Positions 63,744 to 64,000 of a DNA stretch of 64,000 bases are shown in pieces. The notes below the pieces were generated by a model. That model saw only the letters and a program-made list of their open reading frames with translations, made no database searches and was not told the DNA's origin. The position numbers and the translations under genes were made by a program. This stretch comes from Heliopora coerulea (taxonomy: Eukaryota; Cnidaria; Anthozoa; Scleralcyonacea; Helioporidae), in the NCBI GenBank assembly GCA_030142905.1, contig JASJOG010000187.1:1-64000 (forward strand), read 5' to 3'. Position 1 is the stretch's first letter; the number at the start of each line of letters is the position of its first letter.

Positions 63744-63800
63744 GACCGAAGGTCTCATCGGACAAAGTCCTCAGGACCAAAGGTCCAGCAGCGAAGCTGC
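63744..63800. repeat. tandem cluster of four mini-hairpins
   Basis: GACC-(GAA)-GGTC (63744-63754), GGAC-(AAA)-GTCC (63760-63770), GGACC-(AAA)-GGTCC (63774-63786) and GCAGC-(GAA)-GCTGC (63788-63800). All are perfect stems with three-base loops, between the virion-type gene and the capsid gene. Confidence 0.92.
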
Positions 63801-63895
63801 AGTGAAGCGAGCTCTTCTGATAAACAACCATAGGTTGGTAAACTAAAAATATTTTTTTTATAAAACAAAAATTTTTAATTTTTTTATAATAAAAA

Positions 63896-64000
63896 ATGAA
63901 TAGAGTAAACGAATTATATCCAGGATATAAAAGATCAAAAATGAGTGAAATTAAAGGAAACAGAACAAGACATGTTGTAACTTTGAATCCTAATAAAGTA
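63896..64000 (+). CDS. start of the major capsid protein gene, copy C (cut by window edge)
   Basis: 35 codons are visible: MNRVNELYPGYKRSKMSEIK and RTRHVVTLNPNKV. The capsid fragment of copy A lies at the same place, directly after the virion-type protein, and double-jelly-roll capsid proteins of Polintons have a comparable VTLNP-like lead-in before the PKL block, so I read this as the capsid N-terminus. The sequence is too short for certainty. The upstream AT-rich gap ends AATAAAAAATG. Confidence 0.5.
   Translation, partial: MNRVNELYPGYKRSKMSEIKGNRTRHVVTLNPNKV

Noticed and set aside
1..64000. tRNA, rRNA or ordinary host genes
   Set aside because: I looked for cloverleaf-like and rRNA-like stretches and for spliced host exons and found none that I could support; the PHD fragment is the only host-like coding piece.

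Overview
The window is repeat-dominated, AT-rich animal DNA. The gene families point to an invertebrate metazoan: Polinton/adinto-like elements with an animal-type integrase, CR1-like LINEs with an SGNH-esterase ORF1, Penelope-like elements with GIY-YIG, a copia remnant and a ~380-bp satellite. A cnidarian or similar host is plausible, but the sequence does not fix the species. I recognise no ordinary host gene; the only host-like coding fragment is a PHD finger inside a transposon.

Region 1 (1-16.4 kb) is a decayed Polinton-like element, called copy A. Leftward genes are a candidate VLTF3-like late transcription factor, a coiled-coil membrane protein, a small membrane protein, a BRO-N/VRR-NUC-like nuclease, a basic membrane protein, a second BRO-N protein, a tail-fibre-like protein and a 500-residue-class protein. 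Rightward genes are a candidate minor capsid protein, integrase, a hydrophobic virion-type protein and a major capsid protein. It is interrupted by a LINE 3' fragment (4.2-4.9 kb), a CR1 LINE (8.3-13.4 kb), a Penelope fragment (13.4-14.2 kb) and a TA-flanked MITE (15.3-16.1 kb).

Region 2 (16.4-28 kb) holds a copia end and a second, inverted Polinton copy, called copy B. Part of copy A (3.6-5.7 kb) recurs almost unchanged as an inverted duplicate at 21.8-23.7 kb. A transposon with repeated GGTCGTTTCGTAC ends carries the PHD-finger piece. A Penelope element sits between inverted duplicates of polymerase sequence.

Region 3 (28-49.75 kb) is one LINE followed by a tandem satellite of ~380-bp units. 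Three related CR1 LINEs are inserted in it; for each, the satellite resumes in phase on the far side. One of them is an ORF1-only copy.

Region 4 (49.75 kb to the right edge) is a much better preserved Polinton-like element, called copy C, inserted in the satellite. Its left end is AT-rich with a minisatellite and a nested palindrome. Leftward genes are protein-primed DNA polymerase B, a SAP/NUMOD-like protein, three small membrane proteins, a repeat fibre with a lectin-like end, a minor capsid candidate and a 511-residue protein. Rightward genes are an integrase with chromodomain, a hydrophobic virion-type protein and the start of the major capsid gene. Copy C carries several breaks: a split polymerase, a split fibre, early stops in the integrase and minor capsid genes, and one lost start codon.

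Two features run through the Polinton copies. Most start codons lie in an (A)TAAATG context like poxvirus late promoters, and copy A carries a VLTF3-like factor. In addition, small hairpins with mostly three-base loops sit between genes and, in frame, inside genes.
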